NCBI RefSeq assembly: GCF_001420995.1
Contig: NZ_CP012184.1
Location: 2,650,501-2,714,500, forward strand
Source: Pseudonocardia sp. EC080619-01
GTDB taxonomy: Bacteria; Actinomycetota; Actinomycetes; Mycobacteriales; Pseudonocardiaceae
DNA length: 64,000 nucleotides
Direction: 5' to 3'
Shown here: positions 1 to 8,525 of the stretch, piece by piece
Layout of the letters: the number at the start of each line of letters is the position of its first letter
Position numbering within the stretch: position 1 is the stretch's first letter
Notes under the pieces: model-generated
Databases searched by the model: none
What the model saw: only the letters and a program-made list of their open reading frames with translations
Told to the model about the DNA's origin: nothing
Made by a program: the position numbers and the translations under genes

Positions 1-1367
1 GCCGCGCAGGACAGCTCACCGAGCCACACCGGGACGGTCGGGGCGCTGGTCAGGAACGCCGCGCACACGTCGGTGCCGCCCGACACCGAGCAGATCTGGA
101 TGTGCTTCCCGGCCGCGTCACCGATCCAGCGGAAACCCTCGACCGACAGCGGCGCCCCGGTGGAGCCGAGCGCCTTCATCGCGGACAGGTCGTGGTCGTC
201 GCCGGGACGCAGGCCGGCCTTCATGCAGGACTGGACGTACGGGGCGGACACCCCGAACAGCGACACCCGGTGCTTCGCGGCGAGCGCCCAGAGCGCACCC
301 AGGTCCGGGTGCCCGGGGCTGCCGTCGAACATCACGACCGTCGCGCCCACCAGCAGGCCGCCGACGAGGAAGTTCCACATCATCCAGCCGGTGGTGGTGA
401 ACCAGAAGAACCGCTCCCCGGGCCCCAGGCCGTGCTGCAGCCGCATCGCCTTGAGGTGCTCCAGCACGATGCCGCCGTGCCCGTGCACGATGCCCTTCGG
501 CAGTCCGGTCGTGCCGGACGAGTAGAGCACCCACAGCGGGTGGTCGAACGGGACGGCGGTGAACTCCAGCGGGCCGGCCTCGGCGGTGAACTCCGACCAG
601 GACACGGTGCCGTCGAGGGTCGCGTCCGGGTCCAGGTACGGCACCAGGACGGTCGCGCGCAACGACGGCATCTGCTGCTGCAGCGACGCCACGTTGGACC
701 GGATGTCGAAGCCCTTGCCGTTGTAGCGGTAGCCGTCGACCGCGACGAGCACCGTGGGCTCGATCTGGGCGAACCGGTCGTGCACCGCACGGGCGCCGAA
801 GTCCGGCGAGCACGACGACCAGATCGCGCCCAGGCTGGCCGTGGCGAGGAATGCGACGAGGGTCTCGACCGAGTTCGGCGCCAGCGCGACGACCCGGTCA
901 CCCGTCCCCACCCCGGCCCGGGCCAGGCCGGCCCGGGCGCGCGCGACCTGGTCGCGCAGCTCGGCGTGGGTGACGGTGCGCTCCAGGCCGTCCTCGCGGA
1001 CGAACTCGACGGCCACGTCGTCGTCCGCGCGGCCGGGGCCGGGGGTGAGGGCGTGCTCGGCGTAGTTCAGCGTCGACCCCGGGAACCACTGCGCGCCCGG
1101 CATGTCCCGCGCACCGAGGGTCGCGGTGGGCCGGTCGTGGAAGATCACGCCGGAGTACTCGGCGACCGCCGACCAGAACGCCTCGAGGTCGGACACCGAC
1201 CAGGCGTGCAGCTGCGCGTAGTCCGTGACGTCGGTGATCGGCGCCCCGCGTGAGTCGCGGGCCCACGTGGCGAACGCGACGATCTCGGTGTGCGGCACCT
1301 GTTCCGGGTCGGGCCGCCACAGGAGCTCGGGGATCTCCGGGTCGGTCACGGTCTGCGCTGACGACAT
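1..1367 (-). CDS. aacS: Acetoacetyl-CoA synthetase, 3' end off window
   Basis: Acyl-adenylating enzyme that activates acetoacetate to acetoacetyl-CoA with ATP and CoA in the cytoplasm. The protein starts MSSAQTVTDPEIPELLWRPD at an ATG at 1367. An acetyl-CoA-synthetase N-terminal part (ARDMPGAQWFPGSTLNYAEH) is followed by the AMP-binding loop YSSGTTGLPKGIVHGHGG near residues 277-294 and then GWMMWNFLVGGLLVG. Only about 455 of the usual roughly 650 residues are here; the C-terminal part with the conserved catalytic lysine lies beyond the left edge. The order of motifs and the text around the AMP loop favour acetoacetyl-CoA over acetyl-CoA synthetase. The substrate is inferred from family resemblance. 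Confidence 0.9.
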   Translation of the reverse strand, partial: MSSAQTVTDPEIPELLWRPDPEQVPHTEIVAFATWARDSRGAPITDVTDYAQLHAWSVSDLEAFWSAVAEYSGVIFHDRPTATLGARDMPGAQWFPGSTLNYAEHALTPGPGRADDDVAVEFVREDGLERTVTHAELRDQVARARAGLARAGVGTGDRVVALAPNSVETLVAFLATASLGAIWSSCSPDFGARAVHDRFAQIEPTVLVAVDGYRYNGKGFDIRSNVASLQQQMPSLRATVLVPYLDPDATLDGTVSWSEFTAEAGPLEFTAVPFDHPLWVLYSSGTTGLPKGIVHGHGGIVLEHLKAMRLQHGLGPGERFFWFTTTGWMMWNFLVGGLLVGATVVMFDGSPGHPDLGALWALAAKHRVSLFGVSAPYVQSCMKAGLRPGDDHDLSAMKALGSTGAPLSVEGFRWIGDAAGKHIQICSVSGGTDVCAAFLTSAPTVPVWLGELSCA

Positions 1368-1467
1368 GGATCCAGCTTCCCCGACCGGGCGGCCCGCGCA
1401 CCAGTGGTCGCCGGACACACCCCGGCCGCCGTGCTGGGGCGGGACCACACCGCGGGCGCCGGGCGGG

Positions 1468-2163
1468 TCAGCGGAGGTGGGCGTCGTACCAGTTGAGGAC
1501 GCGCTCCCACGCCTCGGCGGCGGACTCGGGGTCGTCGTCGAACCGGTAGCCGGTGGAGGGGAACACGACGAGATCGGTCGCCACCCCCGACGACTCGGCG
1601 GCCTCGCGCAACCGGGCGACGGCGGCGCTGTCGGCGGCCTCCGAGTAGATCCCCAGCCACGGGCAGGTCAGCTCGGGCGCGGTCTCCACCAGCGCGGGGA
1701 CGCTGTGCGACGGGGACCGTTCGACCCCCTCACCCGCCACGGTGACGGCGGCGCCGAGGGTCCGGTTCGCCGCGACGTGCAACGCCACCGTTCCGCCGAT
1801 GTCGAACCCGAGGACGCCCATCCGGTCGGGCTCGATGCCGTTGTCCGCCAGCCAGCCGAACGCGGTCTCGCAGTCGTCCATCACCTGCTGCGGCTCCAGG
1901 CGGCCGAGCTGCTCGGCGACCTCGGTGTCGCTGCCCGCGCCGAGGTCGTCGGCGTCGTCACGGTGGTAGAGGTGCGGGGCGACGGCCAGCCAGCCGTCGC
2001 CGGCCAGCCCGGTCACCAGCAGCCGCACGGAGTCGGTGACGCCGCGGGCCTCCTGCAGCACGACGACGCCGCCGCGGGCCGGGCCGTCCGGCTCGCCGAC
2101 CGTGAGCCGTAGCTCGCTCCCGTCGGTCAGCGGAACGCCCTCGGTCCGGATCCCCGTACTCAT
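1468..2163 (-). CDS. Dienelactone hydrolase family protein, catalytic residues substituted
   Basis: A 231-residue alpha/beta hydrolase of the dienelactone hydrolase family, starting MSTGIRTEGVPL. The conserved glutamate loop is visible (VVVLQEARGVTD). The nucleophile elbow normally reads GxCxGG but here reads GFDIGG, with Asp121 in place of the Cys. The catalytic His region near the C-terminus reads STGYRF, with Tyr206 where the family has His. Two of three triad residues are therefore changed, so classical hydrolase activity is doubtful. It is divergent from the aminotransferase gene with 60 bp between the starts. The fold assignment is firm; the function is not known. Confidence 0.82.
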   Translation of the reverse strand: MSTGIRTEGVPLTDGSELRLTVGEPDGPARGGVVVLQEARGVTDSVRLLVTGLAGDGWLAVAPHLYHRDDADDLGAGSDTEVAEQLGRLEPQQVMDDCETAFGWLADNGIEPDRMGVLGFDIGGTVALHVAANRTLGAAVTVAGEGVERSPSHSVPALVETAPELTCPWLGIYSEAADSAAVARLREAAESSGVATDLVVFPSTGYRFDDDPESAAEAWERVLNWYDAHLR

Positions 2164-2223
2164 GGGGTCACTCAACCAGAGCAGCCGCCCGTGTTTCGAC
2201 CCCCGAGAGCTACCGTTGCCCAC

Positions 2224-3288
2224 ATGACGCTGATCCGTCCCGATCTGGACACCCTGCCCGCGTACGTGCCGGGTCGCACCGTCCCCGGGGCGATCAAGCT
2301 GGCCAGCAACGAGGTCGCCGAGCCACCGGCCCCGGCCGTCCTGGAGGCGATCACCCGGGCCGCCGCGAACGGCAACCGCTACCCCGATCTGGGGGTCGTC
2401 GAGCTGTCCGGGCGGATCGCGGAGCTGCACGGCCTCGCGCCGGAGCGGGTCGCGGTCGGCTGCGGATCGGTGACGCTCTGCCAGCAGCTGGTGCAGGTCA
2501 CCTGCCGCACCGGCGACGAGGTGCTCTTCGCCTGGCGCTCGTTCGAGGCCTACCCGATCGTGACCCGGATCGGCGGCGCCGAGGTCCGCACCGTGCCGCT
2601 CGACGACGGCCACCGCCACGACCTCGACGCGATGGCCGCCGCGATCACCGACCGGACCCGGCTGGTGTTCGTGTGCAGCCCGAACAACCCGACCGGGCCC
2701 GCCGTCCACCGCGACGAGTTCGAGCGCTTCCTCTCCGCGGTGCCGTCGGACGTGCTGGTGGCGCTGGACGAGGCGTACGCGGAGTACGTCACCGATCCCG
2801 ACGCCGTCACCGGTCGCCCGCTGCTCGACGCGCACCCGAACCTCGTGGTGCTGCGGACCTTCTCGAAGGCCTACCGGATGGCCGGGCTCCGGGTCGGCTA
2901 CGCGCTGGCGTCGGAGGAGGTGGCGACGGCGCTGCGCAAGGTCGCTCCGCCGTTCGGAGTCAGCTCGGTGGCCCAGGCCGGCGCGATCGCCGCGCTGGAG
3001 CACCGGGAGGAGATCCTCGCGGGGTGCGCGGGCGTCGTCCGCGAGCGCGACCGGGTCGCCGCCGGCCTGCGCGGCCTCGGGTTCACCGTGCCGGAGACGC
3101 AGGCCAACTTCGTGTGGCTGCCGCTCGGCGAGCGGGCCGCGGACTTCGCGGCCCACTGCGCCGAACGGAAGGTGATCGTGCGTCCGTTCCAGCCGGACGG
3201 CGTCCGGGTGTCGGTGTCCACCCCGGAGGAGAACGACGTGCTGCTCGACGCCGCGTCGTCGTTCCCCGCCGGGGACGGCGCCCGCTAA
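2224..3288 (+). CDS. pat: Histidinol-phosphate / aromatic aminotransferase, HisC2/Pat type
   Basis: PLP-dependent class I/II aminotransferase of 354 residues that transfers amino groups between glutamate and histidinol-phosphate or aromatic keto acids. The start MTLIRPDLDTLPAYVPG at 2224 was preferred to an in-frame ATG 33 bp upstream because family members begin at this point. PGRTVPGAIKLASNE is typical of the HisC2/Pat branch (M. tuberculosis Rv3772). SPNNPTGP binds cofactor phosphate/substrate and Lys215 in RTFSKAYRMAGLRVGYA is the Schiff-base lysine. Its TAA stop overlaps the stop of the convergent regulator gene by 4 bp. The exact substrate (phenylalanine or histidinol phosphate) cannot be read from sequence. 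Confidence 0.92.
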   Translation: MTLIRPDLDTLPAYVPGRTVPGAIKLASNEVAEPPAPAVLEAITRAAANGNRYPDLGVVELSGRIAELHGLAPERVAVGCGSVTLCQQLVQVTCRTGDEVLFAWRSFEAYPIVTRIGGAEVRTVPLDDGHRHDLDAMAAAITDRTRLVFVCSPNNPTGPAVHRDEFERFLSAVPSDVLVALDEAYAEYVTDPDAVTGRPLLDAHPNLVVLRTFSKAYRMAGLRVGYALASEEVATALRKVAPPFGVSSVAQAGAIAALEHREEILAGCAGVVRERDRVAAGLRGLGFTVPETQANFVWLPLGERAADFAAHCAERKVIVRPFQPDGVRVSVSTPEENDVLLDAASSFPAGDGAR

Positions 3289-4091
3289 CCGTCCAGCTGG
3301 TAGCCGGCACCGCGGACGGTCCGGATGCGCTCCGGACCGATCTTGCGGCGCAGGTAGGAGATGTAGACCTGCACCAGGTTCGGCGAGGCGGGTTCGGACC
3401 AGGCGCGGCGGGCCAGCTCGTCGTGGGTGACGACCTCGCCCGCCCGCTCGGCGAGCGCCAGGAGCAGCGCGTACTCGGTCGGTGAGAGCGCGACCCGCCT
3501 GCCGTCGGCGAAGACCTGGCCGGCGTCGACGTCCACGGACAGCCCGCCGTGCCCGAGCACGGTCGGGGCCGGGAGCCCGGCGGCGGCGCGCAGCCGCAGC
3601 CGGATCCGCGCGGCCAGCTCGTCGGGGACGAACGGCCGGATGAGGAAGTCGTCGCGGTCACCGCGGAGCAGGCCGAGCACGGTGGCCCGCCGTTCGCGCG
3701 GAACGACCGTGATCACCGGTGTCGGCGGGGACTCGGCCTGCACCGCGCCGAGCAGCACCGCCGGATCGGGGCCGGGCAGGTCCATGTCGAGGACGAGCAG
3801 GTCGGTGCCACCGGCACGGACGGCGTCGAGCAGCTCGATGCCGTCCGCGGCGACGGTCAGGTCGACACCCTCCGCCGCCAGGTCCTGCCGCAGTCCGCGA
3901 CCGAGCGAGACCGAGGTCGTGGACGGCGGTAGGGCGAGGAGGACGGAGAGGGGGCGGACCGGGGAGCGGGGCGCCGGGACGGAGATGGACGGGGCGACGG
4001 GGGGAGCGTTGTCGTTCACAGGTCCTGGGGCGGGGTTCGGGGGGATGGGGGGAGCATCGGGCCCACTCTGGCGCGACCGGAAGTCGGTCAC
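3285..4091 (-). CDS. OmpR-family response regulator with atypical receiver
   Basis: A 268-residue regulator. After a 45-residue Pro-rich leader comes a receiver-like domain (about 47-165), then a winged-helix domain of OmpR/PhoB type (about 172-268) with SPTEYALLLALAERAGEVVT and the end RTVRGAGYQLDG. Asp102 in LLVLDMDLPG fits the phospho-acceptor. The N-terminal acidic pair of normal receivers is missing (LSVLLALPPS), and the conserved Lys in TKPF is Arg (IRPF). Phosphorylation may therefore be lost or altered. There is no sensor kinase beside it. A GTG start at 4091 is used. It converges on pat, and its promoter region faces the GH16 gene, a possible target. Confidence 0.88.
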   Translation of the reverse strand: MTDFRSRQSGPDAPPIPPNPAPGPVNDNAPPVAPSISVPAPRSPVRPLSVLLALPPSTTSVSLGRGLRQDLAAEGVDLTVAADGIELLDAVRAGGTDLLVLDMDLPGPDPAVLLGAVQAESPPTPVITVVPRERRATVLGLLRGDRDDFLIRPFVPDELAARIRLRLRAAAGLPAPTVLGHGGLSVDVDAGQVFADGRRVALSPTEYALLLALAERAGEVVTHDELARRAWSEPASPNLVQVYISYLRRKIGPERIRTVRGAGYQLDG

Positions 4092-4159
4092 AATCGGCTA
4101 ACGGTGCGACAGAGAGTGTTCGCGTCCGCCTATCGGACCAACCTGAGAGTGCGACTGCT

Positions 4160-4174
4160 CCATTCGGAGCAGAG
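4160..4174. promoter_or_regulatory. Shared motif CCATTCGGAGCAGAG upstream of the GH16 gene
   Basis: This 15-mer lies in the 206-bp intergenic region between the divergent regulator (start 4091) and the GH16 gene (start 4298). Fourteen of 15 bases recur at 12323-12337, upstream of another exported enzyme. It overlaps a small inverted repeat, CTGCTCC-ATTC-GGAGCAG. It may be an operator or part of a promoter; nothing else supports the role. Confidence 0.35.
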
Positions 4175-4297
4175 TCATTACCGTTTCTGCGAGATCTTGC
4201 TGATCGTCGTGTCCCGACGACCTGTCGGCGCCGGAGAGCAACCACCTCTCTCAGCGAGGGTGTTCACGCACGGTCACCCTACCTAGAGTCCCTCCTC

Positions 4298-5896
4298 ATG
4301 CGACGGAAGAGTTCCGCTGCGGCTGATCGGATCGACCCCCGGGATCTGATCGAGCGGGTTGCCGCAGAGCACAGCTCCCCCTCTGTGCCGTCCCCACGGG
4401 CCGGGCGCTCCGCGTCCGCTGCCGTACCCGCGTCGACCCTGCTGCAGGAACCGGTGACCGCCTCCGGGCGTCACCGTGCCCGCCGCGCCGGGGACGGTGA
4501 CGACACCGGTGCCGCCGAGGCGGACTCCCCCACCGGTGTCACGCGGAGTGGCCGGTCGGCCGAGGTCCGGGTGTCCCGTTCGCCGTGGGCGGACCCGGAC
4601 GCGGACGACGCGAGCGGGTGGGCACCCGGTGCCCCCGCACGCTCCGCGACGACGACGCTCGATCCACCGGCCGTCCCGGACGCGCCGGTCGAGCTGTTCT
4701 CGCACCGCGAGGCCGGGGACGAGCCCGACGACGGTGCGCACGGTGCGCGGCACGCCGCCCGCGGGACGAGCGGTGTCGCGATCGCCGAGCTGCACGAGCC
4801 CGCCGGTCCCGCGGACGCGGGGACCGGAGCGGGTGACTCGTCGGTCGTCGAGATCGACCGGGCCACACCGGCCGGCCGGTCCCGGCTCCGCCGCTACGGC
4901 CCGCTCGGCGTGGGCGTGGCCGCGATCCTCGCCGCCACGCTCGTGGTGACGCTGCTGCAGCCCGGCGCCGAGGACCCCTCGCTGAGCACCACCCTGGTGG
5001 ACGCGTCGCGCCGGTCGGTCTCCGACGGCGTCGGCACCGCGACGACCGGCATCGGCGACGGCGGCGGGTCCGCGATGGGTGACGTCGCCCAGGGGGCGTC
5101 CGGCCAGATCGGACCGGCGATCGCCGCCGCCGAGGCCGCCGAACGGCGCGCCGCGGAGCGCAAGGCCGCCGCCGAGCGCGCCGCGGAGTCCGGTTCGGAC
5201 TCCGCCCCGGGTACGGGATCCGCACCCGCCGGCCCGGTCGGCGGCGCCGCCCAGGTCGTCGGTGACGGGATCCAGGCCGCGCTGAAGCTGGGCTGGCAGG
5301 CCATCGGCGGCGACGAGTTCACCGGCTCCTCGCTCGGCGAGAACTGGAGCGCCTACGACGGCGCCGGCCACGACGGGCAGGGCCGCCGCACCCCGGACGC
5401 CGTGTCGGTCGAGAACGGCAACCTCGTCATCCGTGGCGACTCCGAGGGCAACACCGGCGGCATCGCCTGGGGCACCCCGCAGAAGTACGGCAAGTGGGAG
5501 ATGCGGGCGAAGTTCCCGAAGGGCGACGAGCAGTACCACCCGGTGCTGCTGCTGTGGCCGAGCGAGATCTCCTGGCCGGAGGGCGGCGAGGTCGACTTCG
5601 CCGAGACCACCAGCGCCAGCGAGGACGTGTCGTTCTTCCTGCACTACGGGTCGGACAACTCGCAGAAGCACGCCAAGACCGATCTCGACATCACCCAGTG
5701 GAACAACTACGCCGTCGAGTGGACGCCGGACGCGATCGTCGGCTACGTCAACGGCGTCGAGTTCTTCCGGTCGACCGACCCGGAGACGCTGCCCCCGGGC
5801 CCGATGCACGCCACGGTCCAGCTGGACTACTTCCCGTCGGGCGGGTCGCCCCAGCCGTCGGAGATGCAGGTGGCCTGGATGCGCCAGTACTCGTGA
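4298..5896 (+). CDS. Membrane-anchored glycoside hydrolase family 16 protein
   Basis: A 532-residue protein starting MRRKSSAAADRIDPRDLIER. It has about 197 hydrophilic, Pro/Asp-rich cytoplasmic residues, one membrane segment (about 199-222, LGVGVAAILAATLVVTLL), an Ala/Glu-rich linker with KAAAERAAE repeats, and a GH16 beta-sandwich (about 335-532). The GH16 catalytic motif ExDxxE is intact as GGEVDFAET (Glu431, Asp433, Glu436), so retaining endo-glucanase-type activity on a beta-glucan or galactan outside the cell is likely. The domain begins DEFTGSSLGENWSAYDG, typical of family members. The long cytoplasmic leader is unusual for GH16 and could be a regulatory or scaffold region. The substrate is unknown. 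Confidence 0.85.
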   Translation: MRRKSSAAADRIDPRDLIERVAAEHSSPSVPSPRAGRSASAAVPASTLLQEPVTASGRHRARRAGDGDDTGAAEADSPTGVTRSGRSAEVRVSRSPWADPDADDASGWAPGAPARSATTTLDPPAVPDAPVELFSHREAGDEPDDGAHGARHAARGTSGVAIAELHEPAGPADAGTGAGDSSVVEIDRATPAGRSRLRRYGPLGVGVAAILAATLVVTLLQPGAEDPSLSTTLVDASRRSVSDGVGTATTGIGDGGGSAMGDVAQGASGQIGPAIAAAEAAERRAAERKAAAERAAESGSDSAPGTGSAPAGPVGGAAQVVGDGIQAALKLGWQAIGGDEFTGSSLGENWSAYDGAGHDGQGRRTPDAVSVENGNLVIRGDSEGNTGGIAWGTPQKYGKWEMRAKFPKGDEQYHPVLLLWPSEISWPEGGEVDFAETTSASEDVSFFLHYGSDNSQKHAKTDLDITQWNNYAVEWTPDAIVGYVNGVEFFRSTDPETLPPGPMHATVQLDYFPSGGSPQPSEMQVAWMRQYS

Positions 5897-5908
5897 CCCT
5901 CCCGCACG

Positions 5909-5959
5909 ACGACACCGCCCGCCGCCCGGCGCTCCCCACCGGACGACGGGCGGTGTCGT
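5909..5959. terminator. Bidirectional hairpin between convergent genes
   Basis: Perfect 13-bp arms ACGACACCGCCCG (5909-5921) and CGGGCGGTGTCGT (5947-5959) lie between the convergent ends of the GH16 gene and the M3 peptidase gene. There is no U-tract, which is common for actinobacterial terminators. Confidence 0.7.
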
Positions 5960-5972
5960 GTCCGGCGGGCGT

Positions 5973-8009
5973 TCAGTCCACGGTCAGCCCGCGGCGCTCC
6001 AGCAGCGGGCCGATCTCCGGGTCCCGTCCGCGGAACGCGCGGTACGCCTCCATCGCGTCCACCGCCCCGCCGCGGGAGAGCACCTCACGGCGGAACCGGT
6101 CGCCGTTGCCGCGGCGCAGACCGCCGTTCTCGGCGAACCAGGCGACGGTGTCGGCGTCGAGCACCTCGGCCCAGATGTAGGAGTAGTACGCGGCCGCGTA
6201 CCCGCTGCCGCCGAAGACGTGGTTGAAGTAGGTCGTGCGGTAGCGCGGCGGGATCAGCGGGTGCGCGATCCCCGCCGCCTCCAGTGCCTGCTGCTCGAAC
6301 GCGGCGACGTCGGTCACCGCCCCCGCCTCCTCCGGCGAGAGCCGGTGCCACGCCTGGTCCAGCAACGACGCCGCCAGGTACTCGGTGGTGGCGAAGCCCT
6401 CGCCGTACCCGCGGGCGGACAGCGCCGCCGACAGCAGCTCCGGCGGCAGCGGCTCACCGGTCGCGTGGTGCCGCGCGAACGACGCAAGGATCTCCGGGTC
6501 GCTCAGCCACATCTCGTTGACCTGGCTGGGGAACTCGACGAAGTCCCGCGGCACCGACGTCCCGGAGAACGTCGGGTACTCCACCGCGGAGAACAGCCCG
6601 TGCAGGGCGTGCCCGAACTCGTGGAACAGGGTGCGGACCTCGTCGAGGGACAGCAGCGCGGGCTCGCCCGCGGCCGGCTTGACCAGGTTCAGCGTGTTCA
6701 GCACGACGGGCGTCGTCCCCAGCAGCGACGACTGGTCGACGAGCGCGTTCATCCACGCCCCGCCGCGCTTCGAGGGCCGCGCCCACAGGTCCGCACCGAA
6801 CAGGCCGAGCACCCGGCCGTCGCCATCGCGGCCCTCCCACCAGCGGACGTCCGGGTGGTGGGCGGGCAGGTCGGTGCGCTCGGTGAAGCTCACGCCGTAC
6901 AGCAGCCCGGCCGCGCGGAACACGCCGTCGTGGATCACGCGCTCGGCACTCAGGTACGGCCGCAGCACCGCGTCGTCGACGGCGTACCGCTCGCGGCGGA
7001 CCCGCTCGGCGTGGAACGCCCGGTCCCACGGCTCGATCGCACCGCCGGCGAGATCGGCGAGCTCCGCCGTCTCCCGGTCGGCGTTCGCGACGGCGGCCGG
7101 GACCAGCGACTCCAGCATCTCCCCGGCCGCGGCGGCGGTGCCGGCCGTGGCGTCGTCGATGACGTAGGACGCATGGTCCGGGTACCCGAGCAGCCGGGCC
7201 CGCTCGGCGCGCAGCCGGGCGATCGCCAGGACCGTGTCGCGGGTGTCGTGCGCGCCGCCGAGGCCCCGGGTCACCGACGCCCGGTGCAGCTCCTCCCGCA
7301 GCGACCGGTCGGTGAGAACGGCCAGTGCGGGCTGCGTGGTCGGGAGCACCAGGGCGATCAGCCAGCCGCCGTCGTACCCGCGGTCGCGGGCGGCCGCCGC
7401 GGCGGCGGAGACGGCGTCGTCGGACAGGCCGTCGAGCCGCTCCCGGTCGGTCACGTGCACGGCGGCCGCGTTCGCCCCGGCCAGCAGGCTCGCACCGAAC
7501 GACGTGGTCAGGCCGGACAGCTCGGCGTTGAGCTCGCGCAGCCGCTCCTGCTCCGCACCGCCCAGCCGGGCACCGGCGCGGACCATGTCGCGGTGGTGGC
7601 GCTCCAGCAGGCGCAGCGCCTCGGGACCGAGCCCGAGGGAGTCCCGGCGGGCGTGCAGCGCGTCGATCCGGGCGAACAGCCCGGGATCGAGGGCGACCGC
7701 GTCGGCGTGCGCGGCGAGCTGCGGGGCGACCGTCGCCTCGATCTCCTGCACCGCGGGCGAGGTGTGCGACGAGACGAGGGTGAAGAACAGCCGCGACACC
7801 CGGTCCAGGACGGCGCCGGACCGTTCCAGCGCGACGACCGTGTTCTCGAACGTCGGCTCACCACTCGCGACGATCTCCGCCACCTCGGCGCGCTGCTGCG
7901 CCATGCCCGCCTCGAACGCGGGGAGGAAGTGCTCGTCGGCGATCCGGGTGGTGTCGGGCAGGCCGTACGGCAGCTCGCTCGGAGCCAGGAACGGGTTCAC
8001 CGAGGTCAT
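5973..8009 (-). CDS. dcp: M3 family metallopeptidase (peptidyl-dipeptidase Dcp-like)
   Basis: Cytoplasmic zinc oligopeptidase of 678 residues, the usual length for the thimet oligopeptidase/Dcp family. It starts MTSVNPFLAPSELPYGLPD at an ATG at 8009. The zinc site HEFGH (residues 463-467, in LFHEFGHALHGLFS) provides two His ligands and the catalytic Glu. Downstream HPLIPPRYRTTYFNHVFGGSGYAAAYYSY is the family's substrate-binding stretch, shown here only by its position near residues 575-605. No signal peptide is seen, so it probably degrades short intracellular peptides. It ends next to the terminator shared with the GH16 gene, and a GNAT gene lies just upstream on the same strand with an 18-bp gap. 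Confidence 0.93.
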   Translation of the reverse strand: MTSVNPFLAPSELPYGLPDTTRIADEHFLPAFEAGMAQQRAEVAEIVASGEPTFENTVVALERSGAVLDRVSRLFFTLVSSHTSPAVQEIEATVAPQLAAHADAVALDPGLFARIDALHARRDSLGLGPEALRLLERHHRDMVRAGARLGGAEQERLRELNAELSGLTTSFGASLLAGANAAAVHVTDRERLDGLSDDAVSAAAAAARDRGYDGGWLIALVLPTTQPALAVLTDRSLREELHRASVTRGLGGAHDTRDTVLAIARLRAERARLLGYPDHASYVIDDATAGTAAAAGEMLESLVPAAVANADRETAELADLAGGAIEPWDRAFHAERVRRERYAVDDAVLRPYLSAERVIHDGVFRAAGLLYGVSFTERTDLPAHHPDVRWWEGRDGDGRVLGLFGADLWARPSKRGGAWMNALVDQSSLLGTTPVVLNTLNLVKPAAGEPALLSLDEVRTLFHEFGHALHGLFSAVEYPTFSGTSVPRDFVEFPSQVNEMWLSDPEILASFARHHATGEPLPPELLSAALSARGYGEGFATTEYLAASLLDQAWHRLSPEEAGAVTDVAAFEQQALEAAGIAHPLIPPRYRTTYFNHVFGGSGYAAAYYSYIWAEVLDADTVAWFAENGGLRRGNGDRFRREVLSRGGAVDAMEAYRAFRGRDPEIGPLLERRGLTVD

Positions 8010-8027
8010 GGGCCGAGCCTACGGCCC

Positions 8028-8525
8028 TCAGCCCAGGTCGCGGCGCATCGCCAGGCGCGGCCACACGTCCAGGCCACGGGCGGTCTCCTCGGCGCGGATC
8101 GCCCGCAGACCCGGGGTCAGCTCGACCAGCTCCCGGAAGCCGAGCCGCACCCAGTACGGCCCGTTCCACGGCACGTCCCGGTACGTGGTCAGGGTGAGCG
8201 CGGGCAGCCGCCGGTCCCGCGCCCAGCCGGCGAGGTGCTCGACCAGCCCCTCCCCGATGCGCCTGCCGCGCATCCGGGGCAGCACCGACACCTGCTCGAG
8301 GTGGGCGCAGCCGTCGACGACCTCGGTGATCAGGTAGCCGGCCGGTGCGCCGTCGCGCACGTCGACGAACGCCCGGCCCGCGGCCGCGTAGGCGACGAGG
8401 ACGGCACCGGGGAGCGGCTCGTCGTCGGCGACGACGTCGAGCCCGATCGCACGGAACGGCTCGCCGGCCGCCCGTTCGATCTCCCGCATGGCCGCCACGT
8501 CGGCGGGCACCGCCGGCCGGATCAT
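8028..8525 (-). CDS. GNAT family N-acetyltransferase
   Basis: A 165-residue acetyltransferase starting MIRPAVPADVAAMREIERAA. The acetyl-CoA pyrophosphate loop is visible as VSVLPRMRGRRIGEGLVEHL, followed by the last strand region PYWVRLGFRELVEL. The start ATG overlaps the stop of the upstream SRPBCC gene by 4 bp (ATGA), so translation is probably coupled. The acceptor is unknown. The domain assignment is clear from motif order. Confidence 0.88.
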   Translation of the reverse strand: MIRPAVPADVAAMREIERAAGEPFRAIGLDVVADDEPLPGAVLVAYAAAGRAFVDVRDGAPAGYLITEVVDGCAHLEQVSVLPRMRGRRIGEGLVEHLAGWARDRRLPALTLTTYRDVPWNGPYWVRLGFRELVELTPGLRAIRAEETARGLDVWPRLAMRRDLG

